From assembly GCA_902766525.1 (NCBI GenBank), contig CACXDX010000179.1, forward strand, positions 1-38,794: a DNA stretch of 38,794 nt, in the 5' to 3' direction. Shown one piece after another: positions 31,642-38,794 of this stretch. This stretch comes from an uncultured Bacillota bacterium (GTDB taxonomy: Bacteria; Bacillota; Dehalobacteriia; UBA7702). A program made the translations under genes and the position numbers. Below the pieces are notes generated by a model. It had not been told where the DNA came from. It saw nothing but the letters and a program-made list of their open reading frames with translations, and searched no databases. The first letter of the stretch is position 1, and every line of letters starts with the position of its first letter.

Positions 31642-32325
31642 ATGTTTATTGAAGGTCTGCGCCGCGCGAAAAATAAGTGGCGTATCGTCGTCGGGATCCT
31701 GATGGGTCTCATTATCATCTCTTTGCTGTTGACCTTTGCCAATTTCGGCAATAAAGTGGATTCCTCGGGGATTGCCGCGGATTCTTCTCCTCTCGGTGTT
31801 GCGGAAACCACCGCCGAAAACACCGCATCATCCGCAAAAGCCGCCGACGGCGATATGACCGTTCAGGGTGAAGCAGCCGCGGCCTATTTGAGTCTCGCCG
31901 CTTATCAGAATTTATATTTGGAAGATCCCGCGGAATCCTATGAAAAAGCCCTGGTCTACGCCAAAAATATGGTGGAAGCCTGCGGTAGCGTGGAAGACCC
32001 CGATTACGAAACGGCCTATACTTATGAGATCAGCGCTCTCGCCGGAATCGGTGACGCCGAAAAACTCTCCGCGGCATTCAACGAAAGCCTGAGCCATGTC
32101 GAACTGTCTCAGGGCTATCTCCAAACTTACGCTCAGGCCATGATGAAGCTGAACGCCAACGAACAGCTGATTACCGATCTTACCGCCGCGCAAAAACAAG
32201 CCGCGGCCGACTCCGACAAAAAAAGCGATAATGCGGAAAACGATGAAGAAACCGCCGTCAGCGAAGAGCCTCAGGATTTGTCCTCTTATATCGATACCCT
32301 GATCACTCAGGCGAAAGAACAATAA
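31642..32325 (+). CDS. Membrane-anchored helical protein of unknown function
   Basis: I do not recognise the family. The 227-residue protein has a short basic N-tail, one transmembrane helix (~14-34) and an extracytoplasmic part: an Ala/Ser/Thr-rich linker (~40-70), a helical middle (~75-185) with TPR-like patterns (YLSLAAYQNLYLEDPAESYEKALVYAKN), and an acidic Asp/Glu/Lys tail. A tetratricopeptide-like scaffold facing the envelope is a reasonable guess. GGAGG lies 10 nt before the ATG. It is monocistronic, with a strong promoter and a strong terminator, so it is probably well expressed. Confidence 0.72.
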   Translation: MFIEGLRRAKNKWRIVVGILMGLIIISLLLTFANFGNKVDSSGIAADSSPLGVAETTAENTASSAKAADGDMTVQGEAAAAYLSLAAYQNLYLEDPAESYEKALVYAKNMVEACGSVEDPDYETAYTYEISALAGIGDAEKLSAAFNESLSHVELSQGYLQTYAQAMMKLNANEQLITDLTAAQKQAAADSDKKSDNAENDEETAVSEEPQDLSSYIDTLITQAKEQ

Positions 32326-32344
32326 AAAAACTACCCGATATTTT

Positions 32345-32379
32345 AAAGAAGCGTTCTTTTTCAAGAACGCTTCTTTTTT
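32345..32379 (+). terminator. Bidirectional terminator after the gene at 31642
   Basis: A perfect 14-bp stem (32345-32358 with 32363-32376) with loop TTTC, rich in A at the start and T at the end. It separates convergent genes. Confidence 0.92.
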
Positions 32380-33224
32380 CAGATCAACGCGCAGCCGCTG
32401 CGCATCATCAGCCGTATCGACACACCGTCGGGAATCGTCCCCTTTGCGAACTCGGGGTTGAGCTCCGAAAGATCATCCAAATCCTGATCGTAGAGAGCGG
32501 CAATATCCGCCAGAGTCTGCCCTCCTTCGGCAATATGAGGCCCGGGGACGCTCAAAACCTGTTCCGGATAGATGAGATCGGGATCTTTGATCTCCGGATT
32601 GGCCAGCGTCAAAGCGGAAATGGGAATATGGTAACGATGGGCAATGCGATAGAGACTGTCACCGGCACGAACGACGTAAATACCGATATCGCCGTTGTCC
32701 CGCCGGGGGATCGCCACTTTCTCCACCTCGGAAAGTTCCTCACTGTCATCGATATCGGGATTTGCCATCAGCAAGGCCTCCAGACCGACGCCGTACAGCG
32801 CCGCGATGGCGTAGAGACTTTCACCGTGACGACGATGATAGAAACCCGGAAGATAGATCTGCTCGCCTCCTTTTAACTCAACCGTATAGAGCTGACGATT
32901 CACGGCGCTCAGCGTCTCGGCGCCGATACCGAAACGACGGGCAATGCTTTTGATCGTATCACCGGCTTCCGCCGCGGTTACCGCGCCGCGGTTAACGTCA
33001 AGACCGTGCGTATCCCGATCTCCGCAGTCATTTTTATCATTTTCCGACCATTGAGAATTATCGTCCTTATCTTCATCAACGGGGATCAAAACCTTATCCC
33101 CGGGGTAGATTTTATTGGGATCGCGGATTTGAGGATTCGCGATCAGCAAAGATTCTAAGCTGATCCCGTTTTTTCTGGCAATCTGCCAAAGGGTATCGTT
33201 GCTCTTCACGGTCACCATTCGCAT
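32379..33224 (-). CDS. LysM-repeat protein (five LysM units, no signal peptide)
   Basis: A 281-residue protein made almost only of LysM units: 3-49, 82-127, 129-174, 182-228 and a degenerate fifth at 230-273. Units 1, 3 and 4 end in the usual ANP-(Q/D/E)-I stretch and a PGD/PEQ-V-L/I-P strand. An acidic spacer (50-80) separates units 1 and 2. LysM domains bind N-acetylglucosamine chains in peptidoglycan or chitin. No signal peptide or transmembrane helix and no catalytic domain are seen, so how it reaches the wall, if it does, is unclear; SafA/SpoVID-like coat proteins are known cytoplasmic LysM proteins. AAAGGA precedes the start. Confidence 0.85.
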   Translation of the reverse strand: MRMVTVKSNDTLWQIARKNGISLESLLIANPQIRDPNKIYPGDKVLIPVDEDKDDNSQWSENDKNDCGDRDTHGLDVNRGAVTAAEAGDTIKSIARRFGIGAETLSAVNRQLYTVELKGGEQIYLPGFYHRRHGESLYAIAALYGVGLEALLMANPDIDDSEELSEVEKVAIPRRDNGDIGIYVVRAGDSLYRIAHRYHIPISALTLANPEIKDPDLIYPEQVLSVPGPHIAEGGQTLADIAALYDQDLDDLSELNPEFAKGTIPDGVSIRLMMRSGCALI

Positions 33225-33551
33225 AATGCATCATCCTTTAAAAAGTTTTCAAAAAATCCTATGCCAAAAAAAATTAAATATTTCTTTCTTTTTTTCTCTC
33301 TCAAATAAAAAAAAATGACTTTTTTCTGCCCATCTTCCGAAAAATACGCATCATGCTGGTGTTTTTCATTAAAATTAATTTTACGGAAAAACAAATGCAA
33401 AGTGAAAACAATTATTCAAACATTTTAGAGCAATATTTTTGATATAAATATTTCAGTGCCGACTTTATTTTTCGTTCAAAAAGTGAGATAATAAAGCTAC
33501 AAAGTAGTGTGTAAAAAAAAACAAAGCACACATATAGGAGGTTTTTTTATT
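33225..33551 (+). promoter_or_regulatory. AT-rich intergenic region with corrinoid-protein promoter
   Basis: A 327-base gap with no gene. TTTATT (33464-33469), a 17-bp spacer and GATAAT (33487-33492) form a candidate promoter for the corrinoid protein. Its leader has a GTGTG/CACAC hairpin around 33510-33534 and a perfect GGAGG before the start. On the minus strand TTGAGA/TATTTA and TTGGCA/TTTTTA pairs could serve the LysM gene. Confidence 0.45.
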
Positions 33552-34178
33552 ATGGCAACTTTAGAATCCGTATCCAATTGTGTTGTAACCGGTAACATCG
33601 GCGCTGTCGGCGGCGAAGTTCAGGCTCTCATCGACGGCGGTGTCGCTCCTGCCGACATCATCAACGACGGTCTTATCGCCGGTATGAACATCGTCGGCCC
33701 CAAATTCAAAGCCGGTGAAATGTTCGTTCCCGAAGTCCTCATGGCTGCTAAAGCTATGGCTGCCGGTGTTGATCTCGTAAAACCCTTGCTCGGCGGCGAT
33801 GATATGCCTTCCCTCGGCAAAGTCGTTCTCGGTACCGTTAAAGGTGACCTTCATGACATCGGCAAAAACCTCGTTGGCATGATGCTCGAATCCACCGGTT
33901 TTGAAGTCGTCAACGTCGGCATCGACGTTGCTCCCGAAAAATTCTTGGAAGCCGCTAAAGAATCCGGTGCTACCATCGTTGCTATGTCCGCTCTTCTGAC
34001 CACCACCATGCTGGCCATGAAAGAAACCGTTGATCTCTTCAAAGAAAACGGCATGGACACCAAGCTCATCGTCGGCGGCGCCCCTGTCTCCCAGGAATTC
34101 GCTGATGAAATCGGTGCTTCCGGTTTCGCTCCCGATGCTGCTACCGCTTGCGATCTCTGCAAAGAATTGCTTGCCTAA
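33552..34178 (+). CDS. Corrinoid methyl-carrier protein (MtbC/MtmC-like)
   Basis: A 208-residue cobalamin-binding protein. An N-terminal helical cap (1-88) with EVLMAAKAM is followed by a Rossmann B12 domain with GTVKGDLHDIGKNL; D99-L-H101-D-I-G104 is the DxHxxG motif whose His binds cobalt. Later, MSALLTTT and GGAPVS complete the B12 fold. Such proteins carry a methyl group between a substrate-specific methyltransferase and a MtbA/MetH-like acceptor. Codon use looks strongly biased, which suggests high expression. The start at 33552 follows GGAGG; the longer frame from 33507 overlaps that site. No substrate methyltransferase (MttB, MtmB) or corrinoid activator is adjacent. A UROD/MetE-like protein at 35780-36817 could be its partner. 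Confidence 0.93.
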   Translation: MATLESVSNCVVTGNIGAVGGEVQALIDGGVAPADIINDGLIAGMNIVGPKFKAGEMFVPEVLMAAKAMAAGVDLVKPLLGGDDMPSLGKVVLGTVKGDLHDIGKNLVGMMLESTGFEVVNVGIDVAPEKFLEAAKESGATIVAMSALLTTTMLAMKETVDLFKENGMDTKLIVGGAPVSQEFADEIGASGFAPDAATACDLCKELLA

Positions 34179-34197
34179 TCGGTTTAAATCGGTAAAT

Positions 34198-34232
34198 AAA
34201 AAAGAGACGATCTTTGGATCGTCTCTTTTTTT
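34198..34232 (+). terminator. Terminator after the corrinoid protein
   Basis: AAAGAGACGATC (34201-34212), loop TTTG and the perfect complement (34217-34228), ending in an extended T-run. Confidence 0.92.
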
Positions 34233-34313
34233 CACCGTTGACCGGCGCTTACATACGGCAACATATATAGAAATATATAATTATCACGTTTTTTCAAAAG
34301 AGGACATGATCTC

Positions 34314-35726
34314 ATGAAACGTACAAAGATCGTTTGCACCATCGGCCCATCCTGTGACGATGAAACAATCATTACAAAAATGACAGAAGCCGGCATGAAT
34401 GTAGCCCGGCTGAACTTCTCCCACGGGACCCATGCGGAACAGAAGGATCGTATCGGACGCGTCAAAGCCGTCCGGGATCGTCTCGGCGTTGCTCTTCCCC
34501 TGATGCTGGATACCAAAGGACCCGAATACCGCATCGGCGTCTTTCGGGACCATCGCATATCCTTAAAGGAAAACGAGACTTTCACTCTGACGACAGAAAA
34601 AATCATCGGCGATGAAAATCGCGTCAGCGTCAACAATAAAAACATCCTGTCGGAACTCCGTCCCGGAGATGTGATCCTCCTCAATGACGGTCTCGTCAAA
34701 CTTTCCGTAAAGGAAAAAACCGACACCGATCTGATCTGCACGACGTTGATCGGCGGCGAGATCTCCGACAGCAAAAGCATGAGCTTTCCCGGGAAAACTT
34801 TGCATCGGGATTATCTTTCGGAGGCGGATAAAAAAGATCTTCTTTTCGGCATTGCCGAAGACGTCGATTATGTCGCGGCTTCCTTCGTCTCCGATGCCGA
34901 AGATATTCTCGCTCTGCGTCGATTTCTCAACGAAAACGGCGGAAATGATATCGGTATCATCGCCAAAATAGAAAACAGAGCCGGCGTCGATCATGCCGAT
35001 GAAATATTAAATTGCTGTGACGGCCTGATGGTCGCCCGCGGCGATCTCGGCGTGGAGATTCCCTATGCGGAGCTCCCCGCCATCCAAAAACGGCTCCTTG
35101 CCGCCGCGAGGGAAAAAGGCGGCATCACCATAACCGCCACGGAAATGCTGGAATCGATGATTTCCCGCCCCCGTCCCACCAGAGCCGAGATATCCGATGT
35201 GGCCAATGCCGTCTTTGACGGCAGTGACTGCGTCATGCTCTCCGGCGAAACCGCCGCGGGGAAATATCCGGTCGAAGCCGTTGAGGCCATGAGCGATATC
35301 ATCGGCGAAGCCGAAAAAAGCATCGACTATGCCGCTGAATTTGAAACATCGTCTTTTTCCTTCAGAAACAGCTCCGACGCTCTCGCTCACGCCGCCTGTC
35401 AGCTGGGCGTGAATACCGATGCCGTTGCCATTGTCGCAACGACCGAAACCGGGCGCACCGCCGGACAGGTCTGCCGTTTCCGCCCGCCGATGAAGATCAT
35501 CGGCCTGACATCCAAACGAAAGACCTTCCATAAACTGGCTTTGGGCTGGAATATCCTCCCCGTCAAAGCGGAAGAGCAGGATCATGCCGATGCGCTCTTC
35601 CGTGAAGCGTTGAACAGAGCAAAAGAGGTTTTCCCCGGGGAAACCGAAGGAACCGTCATTATCACCGGCGGATTGCTTTGCGGCGAAAGGAGCAGCTCCG
35701 ATCTGATCAAAATCACTCATTTATAA
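34314..35726 (+). CDS. pyk: Pyruvate kinase
   Basis: The last ATP-forming step of glycolysis: phosphoenolpyruvate and ADP to pyruvate and ATP. The 470-residue protein has TKIVCTIGPSC at the start, NVARLNFSHG, IIAKIENRAGVDHADEIL (catalytic Lys and Mg-binding Glu), MVARGDLGVEIP and the signature MLESMISRPRPTRAEISDVANAV. Its length is typical of enzymes without the extra C-terminal PEP-utiliser domain. AGAGGA lies just upstream. It is flanked by terminators, so it is monocistronic. Pyruvate made here could feed the lactate dehydrogenase at 8560. Confidence 0.97.
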   Translation: MKRTKIVCTIGPSCDDETIITKMTEAGMNVARLNFSHGTHAEQKDRIGRVKAVRDRLGVALPLMLDTKGPEYRIGVFRDHRISLKENETFTLTTEKIIGDENRVSVNNKNILSELRPGDVILLNDGLVKLSVKEKTDTDLICTTLIGGEISDSKSMSFPGKTLHRDYLSEADKKDLLFGIAEDVDYVAASFVSDAEDILALRRFLNENGGNDIGIIAKIENRAGVDHADEILNCCDGLMVARGDLGVEIPYAELPAIQKRLLAAAREKGGITITATEMLESMISRPRPTRAEISDVANAVFDGSDCVMLSGETAAGKYPVEAVEAMSDIIGEAEKSIDYAAEFETSSFSFRNSSDALAHAACQLGVNTDAVAIVATTETGRTAGQVCRFRPPMKIIGLTSKRKTFHKLALGWNILPVKAEEQDHADALFREALNRAKEVFPGETEGTVIITGGLLCGERSSSDLIKITHL

Positions 35727-35735
35727 AAACAAAAG

Positions 35736-35769
35736 GAGAGATGATCTTTCGATCATCTCTCTTTTTTTT
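35736..35769 (+). terminator. Terminator after pyk (bidirectional)
   Basis: GAGAGATGATC (35736-35746), loop TTTC and the perfect complement (35751-35761), then eight Ts. It lies between convergent genes. Confidence 0.92.
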
Positions 35770-35779
35770 ATCCTCAATC

Positions 35780-36817
35780 TCAAATCAGGTGATATTTTTC
35801 TTTCAGATATCCCGCCAGTTCGTTTAATAAACGGAAGCTCTCTTCCACGGATTTGGTACGATCGGGATTGACCAGACAGCAGCGGGAAGGCGCGAGCCAG
35901 GAACGATCCAGCAGCTCATCCATATCGATCCCCTGCTCACAGAGGACTCGAAAAACATCTTCCAATCGCTTTGCCAGCGTTTTCATGGTTTCCGCGTTCA
36001 ATTCTTCGGTCAGCGTCGGCGTAATTCCCCAGGCGATCACCGATCCCTTTTTCAAAAAATCGATGACCTCATTTTTATAGAGGGAGAATACGTGCCCCAC
36101 CGTAAAGCTGTCCATGGAAAGAATGTCGAGATCAAGCTCGGAAAGGAGGAATGACCAATCGGGATTGCCGCAGAGATGAACGCCTCTCGGCCCCTCCAAG
36201 CGTTCAAGGTAGCCTCTGTAATCGGCGGCGGCACGTTCACCGGTATAGCCGGTAAAAGAGGCGAAAAGCATCTGCAGACCCGGTTCATCCATCCAGACCA
36301 GTGCGTTTTCGTTTTTCGCGGCCATCTGCCGATATTGAGCGTTGCATTTTTCCGCCATGAAATCGAACATGAATTCACGGATCTCATCGTTATAGGCGAT
36401 GGGTTTTTTGTTTTCATCAACGATCTTCAGACCGAAGCTGACCGGTCCGACACTTTGCCCGCGGATACAGGGATAGGAAGAGAGATCTCTCTCCATAAAA
36501 GCATTGAAGGCCACGGAATATTTGGGAGAAAGCTCATAAAAATGGGGATCCTCGGCCACTTCTTCAAAATAAAGAGGAATCTCCTCATAAAAACGTTCAC
36601 CGGAGAGCGTGATCCGTTGGTGTTCGGTATCGACTTCGATCCCGGGGTGTTTTTCACTGGACTGTACATACATATCCTCATAATAACTCATACGGGGAAG
36701 CTGCGGCCAAAAAGGCACGTCGAGACTGAAAGCGGCATCCAGCGCCGCGTTCAGATCGGTATGGGGCAAAATACCCATGGCCGTGGTCAGGAGACCGCCC
36801 GGTAATTTTTTTCGCAT
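35780..36817 (-). CDS. UROD/MetE-like cobamide or folate-independent methyltransferase
   Basis: A 345-residue TIM-barrel protein of the UROD/MetE superfamily. The zinc site expected for thiol-activating methyltransferases is present: H214-L-C216 in GVHLCGNPDW and Cys313/Cys314 in SRCCLVNP, and WMDEPG (176-180) resembles the MetE core. True uroporphyrinogen decarboxylase motifs are absent. Known relatives include MtbA/MtaA (methylcobamide:CoM) and short core methionine synthases (MesA-D type) that take methyl from a corrinoid protein. Here a thiol such as homocysteine is the likely acceptor. The start at 36817 follows GGAGG. It is 35 nt after the iron-sulfur gene, in one unit. The corrinoid protein at 33552 is a plausible donor, on the other strand. 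Confidence 0.8.
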   Translation of the reverse strand: MRKKLPGGLLTTAMGILPHTDLNAALDAAFSLDVPFWPQLPRMSYYEDMYVQSSEKHPGIEVDTEHQRITLSGERFYEEIPLYFEEVAEDPHFYELSPKYSVAFNAFMERDLSSYPCIRGQSVGPVSFGLKIVDENKKPIAYNDEIREFMFDFMAEKCNAQYRQMAAKNENALVWMDEPGLQMLFASFTGYTGERAAADYRGYLERLEGPRGVHLCGNPDWSFLLSELDLDILSMDSFTVGHVFSLYKNEVIDFLKKGSVIAWGITPTLTEELNAETMKTLAKRLEDVFRVLCEQGIDMDELLDRSWLAPSRCCLVNPDRTKSVEESFRLLNELAGYLKEKYHLI

Positions 36818-36852
36818 TTTGAATTCCTCCTCTTTTTTGAAGATCATGATCT

Positions 36853-37581
36853 TTATGATTTTTCCGTGATTTCCCCTTCGGCGTTGATGACGTCAACGGA
36901 CAGGGGAATCTCTTTCCCCGATATTGCCATGGCCTTCTTCACCATTTTCAAAAGACCGCCGCAGCAGGGCACGGACATCCGTGCCAGTTTGACGGAGCGG
37001 ATATCGTTTTCCTTCATGATCGCGCCGAGTTTTTCACTGTAATCCGTCTGATCCAGTTTGGGACAGCCGACGCAGGTGATGCGTCCCGCGATAAAATCTC
37101 GGTGAAAGTCTTTGCAGGCAAAGGCCGTGCAGTCGGCGGCGACCAGCAGATCCGCGCCGTTAAAAAAATCGGCTTGCGGCGGCAGCAGCTTCAATTGGAC
37201 CGGCCATTGACGGAGCGAACCTTTTTCCCCGGAGGGAGCTTTATCCGCTATGGGGTAACGACCTTTCAGAGCGCGTACACTGTCGGCGGAACAACCGCAG
37301 GCCAACGTTTCACCGTGATGATGACCGTGATCACGGATATGTTTCTTTTGCTCGTCCGTTTCCTTCTTCGGATCGACAAATGCCGGAGCTTCCCTTTCGA
37401 TAAAGGAAATGGCTCCTTGGGGACAAACGGGCAGACAATTGCCGAGACCGTCGCAATGGTTCTCGGAAATCAGCTTCGCTTTTCCCCCAACAACGGCAAT
37501 GGCCCCTTCTTCACAGGCTTCGGCACAAAGACCGCAGCCGTCGCACAATTTTTCATCGATTTGAATGATGGTTCGCTTCAT
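36853..37581 (-). CDS. 4Fe-4S ferredoxin-domain protein partnered with the methyltransferase
   Basis: A 242-residue iron-sulfur protein. The N-terminal ferredoxin domain has a complete first motif C13-x2-C16-x2-C19-x3-C23 and a second motif C43-x5-C49-x3-C53-P in which the middle cysteine is replaced (Leu46). A His-rich linker (HGHHHGE) and CGCS follow, then a C-terminal part with ADCTAFACKDFH, CVGCPKLD and PCCGGLL, suggesting a further metal or cluster site. I recognise this layout as a conserved 4Fe-4S family in anaerobes but not its function. It may supply electrons to reactivate the corrinoid or methyltransferase. The start at 37581 follows GGTGAT; the GTG at 37584 is less likely. Confidence 0.82.
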   Translation of the reverse strand: MKRTIIQIDEKLCDGCGLCAEACEEGAIAVVGGKAKLISENHCDGLGNCLPVCPQGAISFIEREAPAFVDPKKETDEQKKHIRDHGHHHGETLACGCSADSVRALKGRYPIADKAPSGEKGSLRQWPVQLKLLPPQADFFNGADLLVAADCTAFACKDFHRDFIAGRITCVGCPKLDQTDYSEKLGAIMKENDIRSVKLARMSVPCCGGLLKMVKKAMAISGKEIPLSVDVINAEGEITEKS

Positions 37582-37613
37582 CACATATCACCGGCTTTCC
37601 CTTGATTGTCTTT

Positions 37614-37619
37614 ATTATA
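37614..37619 (-). promoter_or_regulatory. -10 element for the iron-sulfur/methyltransferase unit
   Basis: TATAAT on the minus strand, 33 bases before the start codon and adjoining the upstream terminator. No clear -35 is seen. Confidence 0.4.
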
Positions 37620-37623
37620 AATC

Positions 37624-37673
37624 AAAAAACGGAAGCGCGCTGTGGTTAAAACAACACACTTCCGTTTTTTTTT
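37624..37673 (-). terminator. Bidirectional terminator upstream of the iron-sulfur gene
   Basis: AAAAAACGGAAG (37624-37635) pairs with CTTCCGTTTTTT (37659-37670) around a 23-nt loop. Both strands run into Ts. It ends the unit that starts with the gene at 37790-38755. Confidence 0.75.
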
Positions 37674-37789
37674 GAATCAATCTTTATTCTAATCGTTCGG
37701 CCGCGATTAACTTTGAAACGGAAAATGAGAAATGAGATTGCGTTTGAACGATATCCTTTTCCGCTCCTTTTACCGCTTCACTTCTCTTT

Positions 37790-38755
37790 TCATTTTTTGA
37801 TCCAGGGATTGACGGAACGATTGAGCTTTTCCAAAAGCTCCGTTACCCCTTCGGGGTAATCATAGCCCTCTATGGGATAAATGCCGGTGAGAAGCTTACT
37901 GAAAAACAGATATTCCACCTCAAATTCCATGGAAGGTTCTTTCTTTGTAAGCTCGATAAACCAATCAATAGCTTCCGCGGGAAAGGCGGCTTTGACACGA
38001 ATTTTACATTGGCGCAACGTCTCCTCGGTTTCCGCGAAATTCAAGAAAATGGGATGGCTGATCTCAGCGTTATCATCGTCAATATTATCGCCCTCAATGG
38101 GCCATTCCGTGGTCAATTGCACATCATAAGCGGGAGCAAACGACCGCGGGATGTGACCTTCCGGCAATTCCATGCAGAAAAGACGCATCGGGAAAATGAT
38201 ATCCGTTTCCGGCGATAAATCATAGAGATAACTTTGAGGATTTTGTAATGTATTAATCTCAAAAGTTGTCCGAAAAGATCGCAAAGATCCGATCATCACC
38301 TTTTTCCGCCGCCGCAACCGATAGCGAAACAATGCGTCCTCCAATTCCCGACGAGGCGTGGGCATTAGTAAGGTAACAAGGACTATTATGCTTAAAGAAA
38401 CGTAACCTAAAAAAATTTTAGCTGTCTCTATCCGCCATACCGGACACATTTCCATCAAATCCGGCAGAAAACTAATCAATAGCGCCACTACGAAAAACAA
38501 CGGACCAATATAAATCCACTTTGTACAAGCCAATATCCATTCCTTGATAAACGGAGAAAACTTACGCTTGATAATAAAATCTGTAAAAGGGTAATAAGTG
38601 AATTTACAAAGAACTTCACATATGCCACCAACTGCAAGATATATTTTAGTGCATAAACCACCTTTTAATGGCATTCCATCTTTTTCAAAACTCTCGATTA
38701 AATCTCGCTTAGTCTCACTGTATGTTCCAACAATTATTTGAAAGATTCTTTTCAT
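37790..38755 (-). CDS. Membrane protein of unknown function
   Basis: I do not recognise the family. The 321-residue protein has an N-terminal cytoplasmic part (1-~80), two adjacent transmembrane helices (~82-103 and ~112-131, IYIGPLFFVVALLISFL and IIVLVTLLMP), a strongly basic stretch (YRLRRRKKVMIGSLRS) and a ~175-residue soluble C-terminal domain with many Asp, Glu and Pro residues. The basic stretch after the second helix suggests that both ends are cytoplasmic. The first third of the gene (about 38380-38755) is clearly richer in A and T than the neighbouring genes. AGGAG lies 10 nt before the ATG. It ends with its own terminator. Only 39 bases of sequence lie upstream. Confidence 0.72.
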   Translation of the reverse strand: MKRIFQIIVGTYSETKRDLIESFEKDGMPLKGGLCTKIYLAVGGICEVLCKFTYYPFTDFIIKRKFSPFIKEWILACTKWIYIGPLFFVVALLISFLPDLMEMCPVWRIETAKIFLGYVSLSIIVLVTLLMPTPRRELEDALFRYRLRRRKKVMIGSLRSFRTTFEINTLQNPQSYLYDLSPETDIIFPMRLFCMELPEGHIPRSFAPAYDVQLTTEWPIEGDNIDDDNAEISHPIFLNFAETEETLRQCKIRVKAAFPAEAIDWFIELTKKEPSMEFEVEYLFFSKLLTGIYPIEGYDYPEGVTELLEKLNRSVNPWIKK

Positions 38756-38794
38756 TATCGCCTACTCCTATAACAATGATAATAAACAGAATAC

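Noticed and set aside
35780..36817. True uroporphyrinogen decarboxylase (HemE)
   Set aside because: The HemE N-terminal RQAGRYLP-type motif is missing and a MetE-like His-x-Cys...Cys zinc site is present.

Overview
The window is a chromosomal stretch from an anaerobic, low-to-moderate-GC Bacillota bacterium. Support for this: strong Shine-Dalgarno sites (GGAGG) almost everywhere, sigma-A type promoters (TTGACA with TATTAT/TATAAT), a desulforedoxin-type Fe-Cys protein, corrinoid and 4Fe-4S proteins, a meso-DAP type MurE, and an mraZ-rsmH-ftsL-PBP-mur cluster with a PASTA-tailed penicillin-binding protein. No sporulation gene is seen in or next to the division cluster. I cannot fix the genus; an anaerobe of the Negativicutes or Clostridia is most plausible. 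No phage, transposon, CRISPR array or tRNA gene was recognised.

Layout. (1) 1-265: a strong promoter and leader on the minus strand pointing off the left edge, best read as the start of an rRNA operon. (2) 266-4320: a desulforedoxin-like protein (-), then a cobalt/nickel ECF transporter (CbiM with fused PDGLE/CbiN-like tail, CbiQ, CbiO) and a nitroreductase (+). (3) 4426-7060: a heavy-metal P-type ATPase and a divergent TetR regulator with two palindromic candidate operators. (4) 7112-11914 (-): a polar amino acid ABC transporter (binding lipoprotein, permease, ATPase), an L-lactate dehydrogenase, a long MarR-type protein and a PAP2 phosphatase. (5) 12183-15954 (+): a DUF3786 protein, a LexA/CI-like XRE-S24 repressor, ftsQ and ftsZ. 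(6) 16072-30140 (-): murA, then after a terminator murB, murC, murG, ftsW, murD, mraY, murE, PBP, ftsL, rsmH and mraZ. (7) 30141-30959: an 819-base non-coding region holding the mraZ promoter, four 10-bp-spaced MraZ boxes and a hairpin-rich leader. (8) 30960-38755: a COG2426 membrane protein, a membrane-anchored unknown, a five-LysM protein, a MtbC-like corrinoid protein, pyruvate kinase, a UROD/MetE-like methyltransferase with an iron-sulfur partner, and an unknown membrane protein.

How it fits together. The mra/mur cluster makes lipid II and the divisome core; MraZ probably represses its own operon through the repeats just downstream of its promoter. murF and ftsA are absent from the cluster and must lie elsewhere if present. 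Cobalt uptake (cbiMQO), the corrinoid protein and the MetE-like methyltransferase suggest cobamide-dependent methyl transfer, though the genes are not contiguous. The most unusual non-coding signals are the mraZ leader, a switch-like leader before cbiQ, the paired TetR operators and an inverted repeat in front of ftsZ.
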